Source of the DNA: Sphingobacteriales bacterium
GTDB lineage: Bacteria; Bacteroidota; Bacteroidia; Chitinophagales; Chitinophagaceae
Reading direction: 5' to 3'
Length of the DNA: 64,000 nt
Assembly (NCBI GenBank): GCA_004144175.1
Contig: SEFT01000012.1
Location: 62,001-126,000, forward strand
Of the stretch, positions 9,172 through 18,630 are shown in pieces. A program made the position numbers and the translations under genes. How positions within the stretch are numbered: the stretch's first letter is position 1; the number at the start of each line of letters is the position of its first letter. The notes beneath the pieces were generated by a model. That model saw only the letters and a program-made list of their open reading frames with translations, was not told the DNA's origin and did not search any database.

Positions 9172-12100
9172 ATGTTCGATAGGTTTATAAAACGGCCGGT
9201 GTTATCGTTGGTGATCTCACTGGTTATTATACTGCTTGGGGTGCTGGCGCTATTCGACCTACCCGTCACGCAGTTCCCCGATATTGTGCCGCCGTCCGTT
9301 ATCGTGACGGCCAACTACACTGGTGCCAATGCCGAGGTATGTACTAAAGCAGTAGCCACGCCGCTGGAGCGCGCCATCAATGGTGTGCCCGGTATGACGT
9401 ATATGTCAACCGTTACCAGCAACAACGGTATGACCATCATCCAGGTCTATTTTAAAGTAGGTGTAGATCCGGATATTGCCGCAGTTAACGTACAGAACCG
9501 CGTGACTACGGTGCTGGATGAATTACCAGAAGAGGTGATAAAAGCGGGTGTTACTACCGAGAAAGAAGTGAACAGTATGCTGATGTACCTGAACGTAATC
9601 AGTACCGACACTACTGCCGATGAGATGTTCATCTACAACTTTGCCGACATCAATGTGCTGAAGGAACTGAAGCGTATAGATGGCGTAGGCTTTGTAGAGA
9701 TCATGGGTGCACGCGACTATGCCATGCGCGTATGGCTGCAACCCGACCGGATGCACGCCTACAACATATCTACCGAAGAGGTGATAGAAAGCATCAGGGC
9801 GCAGAATGTAGAGGCAGCGCCGGGCAAGACGGGTGAAAGCTCGGGCAAGATGAATCAGCCGCTCCAGTATGTGCTGCGCTATACGGGTAAATTCACAAAG
9901 CCGGAGCAATACTCTGATATAGTGTTGCGTGCTAATAACGACGGATCGGTACTGCGGCTGAAAGATATAGCCGAAGTAGAATTTGCGTCGCTTGACTATG
10001 ATATGACCTCGATGACTGATGGCCGCCCGTCGGCATCTATTATGATTAAACAGCGTCCTGGGTCTAACGCGAAGGATGTGATCAACAGCATTAAGACGCG
10101 CATGGCCGAGCTGAAGGAAACATCCTTCCCTCCCGGCATGACCTACAACATCAGCTACGATGTATCGCGCTTCCTCGATGCCTCTATCTCCGAGGTACTC
10201 AAGACGCTTGTGGAAGCATTCCTGTTAGTGTTTGTAGTAGTGTTTCTCTTCCTGCAAGATTTCAGGTCAACGCTTATTCCTGCGCTTGCCGTGCCGGTAG
10301 CGCTTATAGGTACGTTGTTCTGTATGCAGATGCTTGGCTTCTCCATCAACCTGCTTACACTTTTTGCGCTGGTGCTGGCTATCGGTATCGTGGTCGACAA
10401 TGCCATTGTAGTAGTAGAAGCCGTACATACCAAAATGACGGAGGAGCACATGCCGCCGATGCAAGCCACCCTATCAGCTATGAAGGAGATCAGCAGCGCG
10501 ATCATTGCCATCACGCTGGTAATGTCGGCGGTATTCGTGCCGGTAGCATTTATGGAAGGGCCGGTAGGTGTGTTCTATCGTCAGTTCTCGCTGACGCTTG
10601 CATTTGCCATCGTTATATCCGGTATTAATGCCGTAACGCTCACACCCGCACTTTGCGCACTGATGCTCCGCCATCACGACCCAAACAAGCCGCAGAAAGG
10701 CTTGTTCGGCCGCTTCTTTGGCAAGTTCAATAAAGGGTACGATAAACTATCGGGCAGGTACGCAGGCCTTATTGGCCGCATTGCCGGTCGCAGGGTGGTT
10801 ACTATGGGGTTGTTGCTTGTGTTCTTCGCAGCTACCTGGGGCTTCAATGCTATATTGCCATCGGGCTTTATCCCTACTGAAGATCAGGGGATGATCTATG
10901 TGAACGTAACCGCACCACCCGGCGCTACGCTGGAGCGTACCGAGGAGGTGTTGAACGGCATACAAAAGGCCACAGCCAGCATCGAGTCGATTGAGTCTAT
11001 CTCCACCCTGGCAGGCTTCAGCCTGATGAGTGATGTGGCAGGTGCATCTTACGGTATGGGTATGATAAACCTGAAGCCATGGGATGAAAGAAAAGAATCG
11101 CTCGAAGAGATCATTAAAGCCCTCGAAGAACGCTCTAAGGGTGTGACGGATGCGAGTATACAATTTTTTCCGCCGCCTACGGTGCCGGGCTTTGGTAATG
11201 CCAGCGGGTTTGAACTGAGGCTGCTTGATAAGACAGGCTCTGATGATCTGCAGAAGACCGCAGCCGCTACCAAGGACTTTGTAAAAGCGCTGGATGAATC
11301 GGATGCTATTACAAATGCGTTTACCGGTTTCGATGCCAACTTCCCTCAGTACCTGATACATGTAGACCAGGAGATGGCTGCCAAGAAAGGTGTCACCATC
11401 GACAAAGCGCTGACCACATTGCAAACACTGCTGGGCAGTTACTACACCACCAACTTTATCCGCTTCGGGCAAATGTATAAAGTAATGTTGCAGGCAGGGC
11501 CACAGTTTCGAAGCAAGCCCGAAGATGTGCTGAACCTGTTTGTGAAGAACGATAAAGGCGAGATGGTTCCTTATTCCAGCTTCATACGGATGGAGCGTGT
11601 ATATGGCCCCGAGCAGGTGACGAGGTACAATATGTACACATCGGCCATGATAAATGGCGAATCGGCTGCGGGCTTTAGCAGTGGAGATGCCATTGTAGAA
11701 GTAGAACGCATAGCTAACGAAAAGCTGCCGAAGGGCTATGGCATAGAATGGTCAGGGATGACGCGCGAACAGATACTATCGGGCAATCAGGCTATTGTTA
11801 TCTTCCTTATCTGCCTGGTGTTCGTGTACCTGCTATTGGCTGCACAGTACGAAAGCTTCCTGCTGCCACTGCCGGTAATACTATCGCTGCCTACCGGGAT
11901 ATTCGGCTCCTTCCTGTTCCTGAAGCTGGCGGGCCTTGAAAACAATATCTATGCACAGGTAGCGCTGGTCATGCTCATTGGCCTCTTAGGTAAGAATGCC
12001 ATATTGGTAGTTGAATTTGCCATACAGAGAAGAAACGAAGGCGCTACCGTACTACAATCGGCAGTAGAAGGAGCCGTATCGCGTCTGCGACCCATCCTGA

Positions 12101-12384
12101 TGACATCCTTTGCCTTTATTGCTGGTCTTATACCACTTTGTATAGCGACAGGTGCCGGCGCTATGGGCAATCGGTCGATAGGTACGGCGGCAGCAGGCGG
12201 TATGCTCACGGGTACACTGTTTGGCGTGATACTGGTGCCTGGCCTCTATGTATTATTTGCAAGCATAGGCGATAAAAAACCAAGAAAAAAAGGAAACGGA
12301 ACACATGGCCACCACCCGCCAGCTGCGCATACAAGCGCCGCAGATGGAGGTTCATCAAATTTAATTCTTGTACAAAAACAATAA
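9172..12384 (+). CDS. RND multidrug efflux permease (HAE1/AcrB type)
   Basis: The 1070-residue inner-membrane drug:proton antiporter has the usual 12 membrane segments and two large periplasmic loops. Family signatures include N-terminal F-I-K-R-P-V, T-N-x-x-x-N-G-M-T in the porter domain and G-A-G-A-M-G-N-R-S-I-G-T near the end. In the proton relay, the pair equivalent to E. coli AcrB Asp407/Asp408 is Asp409/Asn410 here, so the second acid is replaced. The TM10 lysine is kept (Lys941 in G-K-N-A). It is operonic with the adaptor, a zinc-ribbon protein and the outer-membrane factor. The C-terminal tail is Gly, His and Ser rich. Confidence 0.96.
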   Translation: MFDRFIKRPVLSLVISLVIILLGVLALFDLPVTQFPDIVPPSVIVTANYTGANAEVCTKAVATPLERAINGVPGMTYMSTVTSNNGMTIIQVYFKVGVDPDIAAVNVQNRVTTVLDELPEEVIKAGVTTEKEVNSMLMYLNVISTDTTADEMFIYNFADINVLKELKRIDGVGFVEIMGARDYAMRVWLQPDRMHAYNISTEEVIESIRAQNVEAAPGKTGESSGKMNQPLQYVLRYTGKFTKPEQYSDIVLRANNDGSVLRLKDIAEVEFASLDYDMTSMTDGRPSASIMIKQRPGSNAKDVINSIKTRMAELKETSFPPGMTYNISYDVSRFLDASISEVLKTLVEAFLLVFVVVFLFLQDFRSTLIPALAVPVALIGTLFCMQMLGFSINLLTLFALVLAIGIVVDNAIVVVEAVHTKMTEEHMPPMQATLSAMKEISSAIIAITLVMSAVFVPVAFMEGPVGVFYRQFSLTLAFAIVISGINAVTLTPALCALMLRHHDPNKPQKGLFGRFFGKFNKGYDKLSGRYAGLIGRIAGRRVVTMGLLLVFFAATWGFNAILPSGFIPTEDQGMIYVNVTAPPGATLERTEEVLNGIQKATASIESIESISTLAGFSLMSDVAGASYGMGMINLKPWDERKESLEEIIKALEERSKGVTDASIQFFPPPTVPGFGNASGFELRLLDKTGSDDLQKTAAATKDFVKALDESDAITNAFTGFDANFPQYLIHVDQEMAAKKGVTIDKALTTLQTLLGSYYTTNFIRFGQMYKVMLQAGPQFRSKPEDVLNLFVKNDKGEMVPYSSFIRMERVYGPEQVTRYNMYTSAMINGESAAGFSSGDAIVEVERIANEKLPKGYGIEWSGMTREQILSGNQAIVIFLICLVFVYLLLAAQYESFLLPLPVILSLPTGIFGSFLFLKLAGLENNIYAQVALVMLIGLLGKNAILVVEFAIQRRNEGATVLQSAVEGAVSRLRPILMTSFAFIAGLIPLCIATGAGAMGNRSIGTAAAGGMLTGTLFGVILVPGLYVLFASIGDKKPRKKGNGTHGHHPPAAHTSAADGGSSNLILVQKQ

Positions 12385-12392
12385 CTGAAGAT

Positions 12393-12665
12393 ATGAAGTG
12401 TCCGCATTGCAACGAAACGCTGATGATGTCAGAACGATTCAATATAGAGATAGACTACTGCCCCAGGTGCCGCGGTATATGGCTGGATAAAGGAGAGCTG
12501 GAAAAGATGCTGGACTTTGCAGAGCATAAGTACGCAGCAGCCAAAGTGGAGCCGCAAAGGGATTATCTGGATAACGAGTACGAACTGCGTAAACGGAATG
12601 AAAAGTTCTATGGCAAGCAGCATAAGAAAAGAGGGTTCCTGGGAGACTTGTTTGACTTTGACTAA
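12393..12665 (+). CDS. TFIIB-type zinc-ribbon small protein
   Basis: The 90-residue protein has a zf-TFIIB-like ribbon at its N-terminus: C-P-H-C at residues 3-6 and C-P-R-C near 24-27, followed by R-G-I-W-L-D-K-G-E-L-E-K, the hallmark of this bacterial family. The C-terminal half is charged and ends in F-L-G-D-L-F-D-F-D. The biochemical role is not established. It lies 8 nt after the permease stop and 12 nt before the outer-membrane factor gene, so it is firmly inside the pump operon. Confidence 0.88.
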   Translation: MKCPHCNETLMMSERFNIEIDYCPRCRGIWLDKGELEKMLDFAEHKYAAAKVEPQRDYLDNEYELRKRNEKFYGKQHKKRGFLGDLFDFD

Positions 12666-12677
12666 GCACAACAAAAC

Positions 12678-14132
12678 ATGAACATTATAACATTAGATAA
12701 AAGCAAACGATACCTTGGGCTGCTGGCTGTAGTGGCATTTTTGGCAACGGGATGCAGTAGTATGCGTATCGTGTCGATGCCGCCGGATATGCAGGTGCCG
12801 ACCGACTTTGCAAGCAACCACACCGTGCATGGCGATAATACGGTGAGCAAATCGCGAGTGTTTGCCGATCCCTTCCTGGTGCAGTTGGTAGATATAGCAG
12901 TAAAGCAAAACCAAGACGTGCAAATAGCTATGCAGCGGATAGAAGCTGCACGCTCGTTCTTCAAGATGAGGAAGGGCGCTATGCTGCCATCGGTAGAAGC
13001 AGCGGCAAGTGCATCTGCACAGCGGTATGGAGACTATACCATGGAGGGTGTAGGAAACTTCGACACCAACCTGTCGGGTAACATAAGCGAAGATCAAAAG
13101 ATAGCGCTGCCGATCGTCCCATACTACTACCTCGGGCTGCGAAGCAGTTGGGAGATAGACCTGTGGGGTAAGCTGCGCAATCAGAAGCATGCTGCCTATA
13201 TGCGCCTGCTGGGTGCCGAGCAAGGCCGCAATCTGGTTGTGACCTCGCTTGTGGCCGAAGTGGCATCGCGCTACTACGACCTGGTAGCGCTGGATGAGGA
13301 GCTAGGCATACTGCAAAAAAACATGTCGCTGCAGGACAGTGCTGTGCGCGTAGCCGAAGTGCAAAAAGAGGCCGGCAGGGCTAATGAGCTGGGCGTGCAA
13401 CAATTCAGGGCGCAACTGCTGCGCACAAGGAGCCTGCTGCTACAAACCGAGCAGGATATAGTAAGAACAGAAAATGAGCTGAACTATTTATTGGGCAGGT
13501 TCCCGCAACCGGTGCCGAGGACGAAAAGTTTCATGGATCAGCCGCTGCCTGCAACTATGGTAGCAGGTTTGCCGCAGGATATCATGAACCGCCGCCCCGA
13601 TGTAGTGCAGGCCGAGCTGGAGCTGAAAGCTACACAGGCAGATGTTGCAGCAGCGAAAGCAGCTTTCCTGCCTTCGCTAACGTTAGCGCCTTTCTTTGGT
13701 TACAATGCGTTTAATAGCGCATTGTTATTCAACCCGGGCTCACTGGCCTACGGCGTGATAGGCGGACTGGCTGCACCATTACTCAACAGGAGTGCAACTA
13801 AAGGAAACCTGACACGCTCCGAAGCGGAAAAGATGGAAGCATACTACCGGTATAACCGTACAGTAATCAATGCGTTTCAGGAAGTGCAAACTACACTCAC
13901 CAATATGCAGAACCTGAGACGCATCTATGACCTGAACCAGCAAGAAACACAAGTTCTGTCTGATGCTATTGGTACATCCAATGAACTCTTCAAAGTAGGC
14001 TATGCAAATTATTTGGATGTGATAACTGCGCAGCGAAATGCGCTGGAGGCTGAGATAAACCAGGTAGAAACCAAGAAAAGCCTGTACATTTCCCTGATAA
14101 CACTTTACCGCTCCTCGGGAGGAGGCTGGTAG
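12678..14132 (+). CDS. RND outer-membrane factor lipoprotein (TolC/NodT type)
   Basis: This 484-residue trimeric exit duct belongs to the NodT/OprM branch. It has a lipoprotein signal ending F-L-A-T-G-C-S-S and two internally related TolC helical repeats (about 60-260 and 280-480). The conserved signatures include R-R-P-D-V in the second repeat start and S-W-E-I-D-L-W-G-K-L-R near residue 155. It completes the tripartite pump with the adaptor and permease upstream. The next gene (DedA) is 43 nt further on and may or may not share the transcript. Confidence 0.95.
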   Translation: MNIITLDKSKRYLGLLAVVAFLATGCSSMRIVSMPPDMQVPTDFASNHTVHGDNTVSKSRVFADPFLVQLVDIAVKQNQDVQIAMQRIEAARSFFKMRKGAMLPSVEAAASASAQRYGDYTMEGVGNFDTNLSGNISEDQKIALPIVPYYYLGLRSSWEIDLWGKLRNQKHAAYMRLLGAEQGRNLVVTSLVAEVASRYYDLVALDEELGILQKNMSLQDSAVRVAEVQKEAGRANELGVQQFRAQLLRTRSLLLQTEQDIVRTENELNYLLGRFPQPVPRTKSFMDQPLPATMVAGLPQDIMNRRPDVVQAELELKATQADVAAAKAAFLPSLTLAPFFGYNAFNSALLFNPGSLAYGVIGGLAAPLLNRSATKGNLTRSEAEKMEAYYRYNRTVINAFQEVQTTLTNMQNLRRIYDLNQQETQVLSDAIGTSNELFKVGYANYLDVITAQRNALEAEINQVETKKSLYISLITLYRSSGGGW

Positions 14133-14175
14133 AGATAACGGAGCAGAACCAAATAGATGATAGAATAGGTAAATT

Positions 14176-14874
14176 ATGTTAGAACTATTTCACAACCTCA
14201 CGAATCCTGAATGGCTAATGCAGTATGGAGGTTTGTATTTTGTAGCCCTTATTGTTTTTGCCGAAACAGGGCTGTTCATAGGCTTTTTCCTGCCGGGCGA
14301 TACGCTGTTGTTTATTGCCGGTATGATGATAGCCGCTGCGCTGTCACCCTTTGATTCATCGATAGCCAATCTTGCATACTGGGTAGCCCTGATTGCGGCG
14401 GCAGGTATTGTGGGTAACTATGTTGGCTATTGGTTTGGCAGGCGCTCCGGCGATATGCTCTTCCAGCGGAAAGATACCTGGCTGTTCAAAAAGCGACACT
14501 TGTACCAGGCCAAAGAATTTTATGAGAAAAAGGGCGGCGGGGCTATCGTGTTAGCACGCTTCCTGCCTATGGTTCGCACATTTGCGCCCATCATAGCAGG
14601 CGTAGTAAAGATGGACGCTAAGAAATTTTCGTTCTACAATATCGTAGGGTCGTTAGCCTGGGTAGGCAGCATTGTTAGCGCTGGCTACCTGCTGGGTGAA
14701 AATGCATGGGTAAAAGGCAACCTGGAAAAGATAATAATAGGCATAGTCGTAGTAACAACCACACCTGTGTTAGTGAAAATGCTGAAGGGCAGGAAGAAGC
14801 CAACGATGGTAGTACCCCTGCCCGTGACACAGGCAGAGGATACTGAAACAGATCAGCAAACGGAACCAAAGTAA
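14176..14874 (+). CDS. DedA-family membrane protein
   Basis: The 232-residue protein of the SNARE-associated/VTT fold has F-A-E-T-G-L-F-I-G-F-F-L-P-G-D near residue 30, then G-N-Y-V-G-Y-W-F-G-R and R-F-L-P-M-V-R-T-F-A-P near 120-130. The acidic and arginine residues of these motifs are the ones required in characterised DedA proteins, some of which flip undecaprenyl phosphate or phosphatidylethanolamine. Four to five membrane segments are present, and the tail is hydrophilic. It lies downstream of the pump operon. Confidence 0.92.
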   Translation: MLELFHNLTNPEWLMQYGGLYFVALIVFAETGLFIGFFLPGDTLLFIAGMMIAAALSPFDSSIANLAYWVALIAAAGIVGNYVGYWFGRRSGDMLFQRKDTWLFKKRHLYQAKEFYEKKGGGAIVLARFLPMVRTFAPIIAGVVKMDAKKFSFYNIVGSLAWVGSIVSAGYLLGENAWVKGNLEKIIIGIVVVTTTPVLVKMLKGRKKPTMVVPLPVTQAEDTETDQQTEPK

Positions 14875-14891
14875 GTATATAGCAAAATATA

Positions 14892-15263
14892 GTGTTAATC
14901 AGATTCCTCATATCGCTTATTGTCCTCTGGGGGCTTGCGCCCGCCGGCACAGCGCTTGCTGCTGTAATGCCGGCCACGCAGGCCATTGAGACGGTAAAAG
15001 AAGACCGGAAGAAAGAAACACCTGTCTTTGCCTGCAAGCAAAGCGAACCATCTTTATTCCTGAGCCGCAGGGGCGGCGGATCGGGCCCCCTGTGCCAGGC
15101 ACCGGAAGACCAGGATTTCCCATACTTCTACACATCAATAACCGGCAGCAGACTAACTGTACATTGTAGTTGGTCGGCCATTACCACTATGTATGCGCGG
15201 CTGCTGTCGGTTTTTAATTTCCCTCAACGCATTTCCTTATATCCCCGGCATGTTTACTGGTGA
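14892..15263 (+). CDS. Possible small secreted protein
   Basis: A GTG at 14892 would give a 123-residue protein with a convincing signal peptide (hydrophobic core then A-L-A-A) followed by a short charged region. The second half has an irregular composition, rich in Arg, Ser and aromatic residues, and does not look like a folded family domain. It begins 17 nt after the DedA stop. The signal peptide argues for a gene, while the odd C-terminal half could mean a frameshift or a chance open frame. Confidence 0.4.
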   Translation: MLIRFLISLIVLWGLAPAGTALAAVMPATQAIETVKEDRKKETPVFACKQSEPSLFLSRRGGGSGPLCQAPEDQDFPYFYTSITGSRLTVHCSWSAITTMYARLLSVFNFPQRISLYPRHVYW

Positions 15264-15327
15264 ATGATGCATGGCCTTGCAGGCATACGCAGCATCATTA
15301 TTTATTTAACCGATAAAAACCATAAAC

Positions 15328-15837
15328 ATGGACGGAACATTATTGATCGCATTGGCGATAGTTGGCTTTATTGCCCTGATAGTAGCAGCAGTTACCATTA
15401 AATCTCAAAAGCAAGCCGCAAAGCGCAAGTCGGATATGCTGGACGTATTCAACCGCATAGTAGCCGAAGAGCAATTGACCATAAGCCAGAAGGAAATGCT
15501 AAAGCATAGAATATTCGGCATCGACGAACTGAAGATGGTGCTGATAGTAGTACAAAGCAACGAGGATGTACATTACGACATCATACAGCTGTCTTTGCTT
15601 ACCGGTTGTCATTTAAAGCATGGTGGAACGAAGATCACAGAAAGGAGCAAAAGCGGCAAGCGCACTTCAGAAGAACATGTGAGTGAGATATTTCTGTCGC
15701 TGACGCTGGAGAATAAAGCCGTAATAGACATACCTGTATACAAAGAACTCTACGATGGCATACTGGAGAAGCAGAATCTCGCGAAATTTGGCGAGAGGTG
15801 GCAGGGTATTATTCGTAAATCTTTGATCAGAGCTTAA
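15328..15837 (+). CDS. Membrane-anchored hypothetical protein, paralogue of the 18076-18561 product
   Basis: The 169-residue protein has one N-terminal membrane helix (about residues 4-24), a short basic linker and a cytosolic domain. The domain aligns by eye with the protein encoded at 18076-18561: both have a strand pair after an F-G/A-F-D-E segment, a shared I-F-L-x-x-x-L core followed by D/H-I-P-V/F-Y, and a shared W-Q-x-x-I-x-R end. It is 12 nt upstream of the KefB-type antiporter on the same strand, so the two are probably co-transcribed. Function unknown; an accessory role at the antiporter is inference from position. Confidence 0.75.
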   Translation: MDGTLLIALAIVGFIALIVAAVTIKSQKQAAKRKSDMLDVFNRIVAEEQLTISQKEMLKHRIFGIDELKMVLIVVQSNEDVHYDIIQLSLLTGCHLKHGGTKITERSKSGKRTSEEHVSEIFLSLTLENKAVIDIPVYKELYDGILEKQNLAKFGERWQGIIRKSLIRA

Positions 15838-15849
15838 ACATTATTACTT

Positions 15850-18075
15850 ATGGTTCATTTACCCGCGTTAATAACAGACCTGGGGCTTATCCTTTGTGCC
15901 GCATCGGTAGTGCTCATCCTGTTCAAGAAGCTAAAACAGCCGCTTGTACTGGGGTACATTATTGCCGGCCTTATCGTGAGCCCCAATTTCAAACTATTTC
16001 CAAGCATTGTAGATACGCATAATATAGAAGTGTGGGCAGAGATAGGTGTTATCTTTCTGCTGTTCAGCCTGGGGCTTGAATTTAGTTTTAAAAAGCTGGT
16101 GAAGGTGGGGGGCACGTCTTCCATCACCGCTTTTGTGCAGATCATGTTTATGATCGTGGCCGGTTACTTTACCGGCCGCGCTCTTAACTGGTCGCAGATG
16201 GATAGCATCTTCCTTGGTGCTATGCTTTCCATGTCGTCCACAACCATCATTCTGCGTGCCTTCGATGAGCTGAATGTAAAGAATAAGAAGTTCGCAGGCA
16301 TCGTATTCGGAGCGCTTATCGTGGAGGATCTGGTAGCTATTGTATTGATGGTACTACTTTCAACCATTGCCGTTAGTCAGCAGTTTGCAGGTATGGATAT
16401 GGCGTTCTCCATAGCAAAGTTGGCGTTCTTCCTCATACTATGGTTTGTGGCAGGTATCTTTTTTATCCCAACTGTGCTGAAAAAAGCGCGGCCGCACCTC
16501 AACGATGAAACAATGCTCATCATATCGCTTGGGCTATGTTTCCTGATGGTGATACTGGCCAGCAAGGCAGGTTTCTCACCGGCTCTTGGTGCGTTCATCA
16601 TGGGGTCGATACTGGCCGAGACCACACAGGGTGAACGTATAGAGCATCTGATAAAACCTGTGAAGGAATTGTTCGGCGCCATCTTCTTTGTATCGGTAGG
16701 TATTCTTATCAACCTGCAAACATTGCAGGACTATGCGCTGCCTATTCTCGTCATTACTTTAGTAACGGTCATTGGTAAGACCTTCAGCACATCGCTGGGT
16801 GCATTGATATCGGGACAGCCTTTAACGCAGTCGGTGCAGGCTGGTATGAGCCTGGCACAGATAGGCGAGTTCTCGTTCATCATAGCATCGCTGGGTATAT
16901 CGCTGAATGTGACCAGCGGGTTCCTTTATCCGGTCATTGTTGCGGTATCGGGTGTTACTACATTTACTACGCCTTACCTTATCAAGGCATCTACACCGGC
17001 CCACAACTGGCTACAGCAAAAGCTGCCGATAAGGCTCACCAATAGCATAGAACGATACAGCTCTGATGTGATGGCCATAAAAACTGCCAGCGACTGGAAT
17101 GTGATACTGAAGAGCTATCTCTTTCAGCTCATCATCTTCTCAGTAATAGCTATCGGCGCATTGCTGGTGCTCAACAATTATGTATTCCCATCAGTAATGA
17201 ACTCGGCCTATTGGGTGCGTATAGGCACGGTGCTGGCTTCACTGCTGGTAATGTCGCCATTTATATGGGCCATTGCCATAAAGAAGATACAGCCCGAAGC
17301 CACTGCACGCCTGTGGTCTGCACGAAAGTACAAAGGGCCTTTGCTGATGCTCCAGGTCATCCGGTTGTTTGCTGCGTTATTCATAGTGGTAGCCGTAGTT
17401 AGCGGGCTGCTATCTTCATACCTGGCGGTGGCGATGCTGATACTTGTGGCTGTGATCGTGGTCGCGTTTCACAGGAAGATGGAGTCGGTATATGATCGTA
17501 TCGAATCACGGTTCATTTCCAACTTCAATGAGAAAGAAAACCAGGCCGAGCAGGACAGCCGAAAACACCTGGTGCCCTGGGATGCGCATATTTCTAGTTT
17601 CACCATCAGTCCGGAGTATGTTGGTATTGGTAAGCCACTATTAGAGTTACAGTTGAGAGAAACGCTCGGCGTTAACATCGTACTGATAGAGCGCGGCACT
17701 AAAGTGGTAAATCTGCCGGATCGCTACGAACAACTGTACCCCAATGATGAGGTATATGTAATAGGTACAGACGACCAGTTAGAGTCTTTCCGGAAATATC
17801 TGGATGAAAAGACGGTGGCTACCCAGCAGCAGCAAAGCAAACAGGATATATCGCTGGAGCTCCTGGAGGTGAAAGACACCTCTGACTTTGCCGGAAAGTC
17901 GATTAAGGAGTCGGCTATCAGGGAGCGTACCAAGGGGCTCATAGTAGGGCTGGAGCGTGCAGGCGAGCGTATACTGAACCCCGACTCGAATGTAGTGTTA
18001 CAGCCATTCGACCTGCTATGGGTGGTAGGTAATAAAAAGCGGATCAGCATACTGGCGGGGTTGGGGCATGTATAG
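15850..18075 (+). CDS. CPA2-family cation:proton antiporter (KefB-like) with RCK_C domains
   Basis: The 741-residue protein has a Na+/H+-exchanger-type membrane domain of about 12 segments (residues 1-380), containing the family's G-L-E-F-S-F and G-A-x-I-V-E-D-L-V-A-I motifs. A second hydrophobic block (about 410-560) follows, then two cytosolic TrkA-C (RCK_C) regulatory domains (about 585-665 and 670-741). No RCK_N/Rossmann domain is present, unlike E. coli KefB/KefC. It likely exchanges K+ or Na+ for protons under ligand control. Its gene ends at 18075, directly abutting the stop of the convergent paralogue gene. Confidence 0.92.
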   Translation: MVHLPALITDLGLILCAASVVLILFKKLKQPLVLGYIIAGLIVSPNFKLFPSIVDTHNIEVWAEIGVIFLLFSLGLEFSFKKLVKVGGTSSITAFVQIMFMIVAGYFTGRALNWSQMDSIFLGAMLSMSSTTIILRAFDELNVKNKKFAGIVFGALIVEDLVAIVLMVLLSTIAVSQQFAGMDMAFSIAKLAFFLILWFVAGIFFIPTVLKKARPHLNDETMLIISLGLCFLMVILASKAGFSPALGAFIMGSILAETTQGERIEHLIKPVKELFGAIFFVSVGILINLQTLQDYALPILVITLVTVIGKTFSTSLGALISGQPLTQSVQAGMSLAQIGEFSFIIASLGISLNVTSGFLYPVIVAVSGVTTFTTPYLIKASTPAHNWLQQKLPIRLTNSIERYSSDVMAIKTASDWNVILKSYLFQLIIFSVIAIGALLVLNNYVFPSVMNSAYWVRIGTVLASLLVMSPFIWAIAIKKIQPEATARLWSARKYKGPLLMLQVIRLFAALFIVVAVVSGLLSSYLAVAMLILVAVIVVAFHRKMESVYDRIESRFISNFNEKENQAEQDSRKHLVPWDAHISSFTISPEYVGIGKPLLELQLRETLGVNIVLIERGTKVVNLPDRYEQLYPNDEVYVIGTDDQLESFRKYLDEKTVATQQQQSKQDISLELLEVKDTSDFAGKSIKESAIRERTKGLIVGLERAGERILNPDSNVVLQPFDLLWVVGNKKRISILAGLGHV

Positions 18076-18561
18076 TTACATATTGCAGTGGCGCTGTATC
18101 ATCCGTTGCCAGTGCCACGCCTTTTGGAAGAGTGTCTTCATCTCCGAAAGCCGGTCATGGTGGCCGTCGTAAAAAGGAATGTGGAACCGGCCTTTGGGCG
18201 TTGATAGCTGTATCTCGAGGAAGATCTGCTCGATGTATTCTTTGGCCTCCTTATGAAATGGAATACACGGCTGGGTTACATTATTTTTCTGCACGATCTT
18301 GCAATGATGCAGGTAGTTAAGGTTGATGAGTTCTGTTTCTATATGGCCTGATTCCATTTTTACAAAGAGCAGCAGTAGTTGCTCTTTGTCGAATGCCAGG
18401 CCCCAATGACGGCGTATGAGGGCAGTTGTCCTGCCCATGCCATATTCACTGCTACGGGCTTTCAGCTCCTGCGCTATTAGTTTGTGCCTTATAGCATATT
18501 CAATAGCACTGCCCCTAAAAACAAGGAATATGATTGCAAGTATAGCTGATGCTGTTACCAT
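18076..18561 (-). CDS. Membrane-anchored hypothetical protein, paralogue of the 15328-15837 product
   Basis: The 161-residue protein has an N-terminal membrane helix (about residues 3-18) and a cytosolic domain distantly related to the protein encoded on the other side of the antiporter gene. Shared features are the hydrophobic strand pair near residues 60-80, an I-F-L-E-I-x-L segment followed by H-I-P-F-Y, and a W-Q-R-M-I-Q-R C-terminus. It is convergent with the antiporter, and the two stop codons are adjacent without a gap. No family name known to me. Confidence 0.75.
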   Translation of the reverse strand: MVTASAILAIIFLVFRGSAIEYAIRHKLIAQELKARSSEYGMGRTTALIRRHWGLAFDKEQLLLLFVKMESGHIETELINLNYLHHCKIVQKNNVTQPCIPFHKEAKEYIEQIFLEIQLSTPKGRFHIPFYDGHHDRLSEMKTLFQKAWHWQRMIQRHCNM

Positions 18562-18580
18562 GATATGCAGAGATAATTAT

Positions 18581-18608
18581 AAGAGCTACCCCGCCAAGGG
18601 TAGCTCTT
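18581..18608 (-). terminator. Hairpin terminator after the GreA/B-like gene
   Basis: Arms AAGAGCTACCC and GGGTAGCTCTT (18581-18591 and 18598-18608) pair perfectly around a 6-nt loop. It lies between the stop of the GreA/B-like gene (18631) and the start of the next minus-strand gene (18561). The U-tract on the minus strand is weak (TTATAATTAT), so termination may be partial. Confidence 0.65.
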
Positions 18609-18630
18609 TGTTATTACTAAGGTTTCCTTC

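Noticed and set aside
10747-11472. 241-codon antisense frame in the RND permease gene
   Set aside because: No family features and entirely inside the permease coding sequence.
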